In this document: positions 63,026 through 64,000 of the stretch, piece after piece
How positions within the stretch are numbered: the first letter of the stretch is position 1
Layout of the letters: every line of letters begins with the position of its first letter
NCBI RefSeq assembly: GCF_007000325.2
Contig: NZ_CP117267.1
Span: 2,108,001-2,172,000 of the forward strand
Source: Rhizobium rhododendri
GTDB lineage: Bacteria; Pseudomonadota; Alphaproteobacteria; Rhizobiales; Rhizobiaceae
Direction: 5' to 3'
DNA: 64,000 bases
Made by a program: the position numbers and the translations under genes
The notes under the pieces: generated by a model
Seen by the model: only the letters and a program-made list of their open reading frames with translations
What the model was told of the DNA's origin: nothing
Databases searched by the model: none

Positions 63026-63417
63026 TGTGTCGTAACCCGGTCGTTCATGGTGTGAAGGGCGCGCTCGAGGCTGGATTTGCTGCCGTTGCGCAAGGGGATG
63101 AAGGTCTTGCCGTAGCGCTTGCAGCCGGTCTTGACCCTCAGGCAGGCATCGTGGCTGATACAGTCGATAGGGCAGAAGACGCAGTCTACCGACTGCAGCG
63201 CGGTGTCGATGCGCGAGACCGCTTCCCGCAGCCCGCCGTCATGGTGCAACAGTTCGGCGCCGAAATTGCTGGCGATCTGGCGAAGATGGGCAACCTGGCA
63301 ATCGCGTCCGCCGACATAGAGAAAGCTGCGGCCGTCCAATCGGGATTTACCCGTAGCCACTGGCGCAGCCTCGGTGATCGCCACCTCGCGGTTATCCCTT
63401 TTGCCCTTGCGCGCCAT
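63022..63417 (-). CDS. DUF2325 family cysteine-rich protein
   Basis: This 131-aa protein of the DUF2325 family begins its domain with FLYVGGRDCQVAHLRQIASNFG, followed by LLHHDGG and a cysteine cluster DCVFCPIDCISHDAC that could bind a metal or iron-sulfur cluster. Function is unknown. The ATG at 63417 has GGAG 8 nt upstream; an ATG at 63444 is the alternative. It is the first gene behind the TGA-N9-TCA iron box and is coupled to the 91-aa gene by an ATGA overlap. Confidence 0.85.
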   Translation of the reverse strand: MARKGKRDNREVAITEAAPVATGKSRLDGRSFLYVGGRDCQVAHLRQIASNFGAELLHHDGGLREAVSRIDTALQSVDCVFCPIDCISHDACLRVKTGCKRYGKTFIPLRNGSKSSLERALHTMNDRVTTQ

Positions 63418-63511
63418 GCCATCACTCCGTTTTTCTGGTTTCATCCCGGCCCGATTTCGGTGGGCCTAGAGCGACCTTATTAAACTGGAGTATTCGAGTA
63501 AAGTATAAACT

Positions 63512-63526
63512 TGATTATTTTACTCA
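63512..63526. promoter_or_regulatory. RirA-type iron-responsive (IRO) box
   Basis: TGATTATTTTACTCA fits TGA-N9-TCA exactly, the consensus of the rhizobial IRO box bound by the iron regulator RirA. It lies in an AT-rich stretch 95 bp before the DUF2325 start and downstream of the tonB stop. An overlapping dyad GAGTAAA...TTTACTC (63496-63502, 63519-63525) is also present. Confidence 0.7.
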
Positions 63527-63541
63527 TCTTATTTGTCTCCC

Positions 63542-64000
63542 CTAATTGCCTGTGACCTGCACCTCCTGGGTGAAGGTCCAGCTGGGCTTTCCCCACTCCG
63601 GCGGCAGCGACGGAAACGGTGCGGCACGGCGAACGCCGTCGAGCACGGCGGCATCCAGATCGGGGACGCCGGAACTGCGTGCGAGCGACACGGCACTCAG
63701 TTCGCCGCTGGCGCCGACCGTCAGCCGGACGCGTACGGTCATCGCGGCGGTCATGCGCCGGTACTCGGAGGGCACGCGCACCGAGCGGCGGATGCGCGAC
63801 TGTACCTTGCCGGGATAGTTCGCCACGGCGGCGCTGCCCGATCCCTGGCGATTGCCGACTGCTGCCGAATTGCTGTCGGAGCGGGCTGTTTCGGTGCCTT
63901 CCGACGAGCCGCGCTTGGTATCCTGCTCGTTTTCCCCCTTCGAGCCAGACTTCATCTTCGCAGCTTTCGGCGGCGGCTTCTTCACCACGTCCTTCGGCTT
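63542..64000 (-). CDS. tonB: TonB family energy-transducer, partial at window edge
   Basis: Only the C-terminal about 152 residues are visible; the start lies beyond base 64000. The visible N-side is Lys/Pro-rich (KPKDVVKKPPPKAAK), as in the periplasm-spanning arm of TonB. The C-terminal domain has SRIRRSVRVPSEYRR, VRVRLTVGASGELS, SGVPDLDAAVLDGVRRAAPFPSLPPE and a final EVQV. It delivers proton-motive energy to outer-membrane receptors, in this context most likely haem or siderophore receptors, given the iron box and haem monooxygenase gene alongside. Confidence 0.9.
   Translation of the reverse strand, partial: KPKDVVKKPPPKAAKMKSGSKGENEQDTKRGSSEGTETARSDSNSAAVGNRQGSGSAAVANYPGKVQSRIRRSVRVPSEYRRMTAAMTVRVRLTVGASGELSAVSLARSSGVPDLDAAVLDGVRRAAPFPSLPPEWGKPSWTFTQEVQVTGN

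Overview
The window is a high-GC alphaproteobacterial chromosome segment from the Rhizobiaceae (Rhizobium/Agrobacterium/Neorhizobium type). The support is a bdhA-xdhA-xdhB gene order, a BacA/SbmA peptide transporter, a RirA-type iron box (TGA-N9-TCA), ThuA/UgpC-style sugar-uptake genes, and a short palindromic intergenic element of the type scattered through rhizobial genomes. Species cannot be fixed from the sequence alone. Both ends are cut inside genes: der at the left and a TonB protein at the right. No tRNA, rRNA, CRISPR array, prophage or complete insertion sequence was seen.

Layout. 1-9.8 kb: housekeeping and envelope genes (der, YfgM-like protein, NnrU, polysaccharide deacetylase, bacA, map, an SRPBCC protein, a flavoprotein, glpK). 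9.9-19.8 kb, plus strand: 3-hydroxybutyrate dehydrogenase followed by xanthine dehydrogenase (xdhA, xdhB, xdhC), a LysR regulator, the membrane urate oxidase puuD and guanine deaminase guaD. 20-23.4 kb: a chemoreceptor and an FMN-dependent L-lactate dehydrogenase. 23.4-29.4 kb, minus strand: the lower purine pathway (puuE, uraD, alc, allA, uraH), with a DUF1045 gene upstream and a metallophosphoesterase at the end. Together the two purine blocks encode guanine/xanthine to urate, 5-hydroxyisourate, OHCU, allantoin, allantoate, ureidoglycolate and glyoxylate.

A HEPN/MNT toxin-antitoxin pair (mntA-hepT) lies inside the minus-strand purine operon, translationally coupled to allA. Beside it is a second, divergent mntA with a broken hepT. 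That remnant is bounded by a 48-bp near-perfect copy of the alc 3' end and carries a short allA-like scrap, so alc-allA looks like a site where toxin-antitoxin alleles have been duplicated or exchanged.

29.5-45.9 kb: two MnmC-like halves encoded head to head, a large soluble hybrid histidine kinase, a DEAD-box helicase, an ATP-grasp/alpha-E/transglutaminase trio, a GcvT-family dehydrogenase, a second transglutaminase and small exported proteins. 46-51 kb: SulP transporter, msrA/msrB, a TetR-SDR divergent pair with a double operator, and an LpxO-like hydroxylase. 51-61.5 kb: carbohydrate catabolism (Gfo/Idh oxidoreductases, ThuA, ABC importer, xylose-isomerase-like protein) with a divergent LacI regulator and a palindromic operator, plus an SMR/TetR pair between two of its parts. 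61.6-64 kb: a truncated haemoglobin, a DUF423 protein, and an iron-box-preceded operon (DUF2325, an unknown 91-aa protein, an IsdG-like haem monooxygenase) next to tonB.
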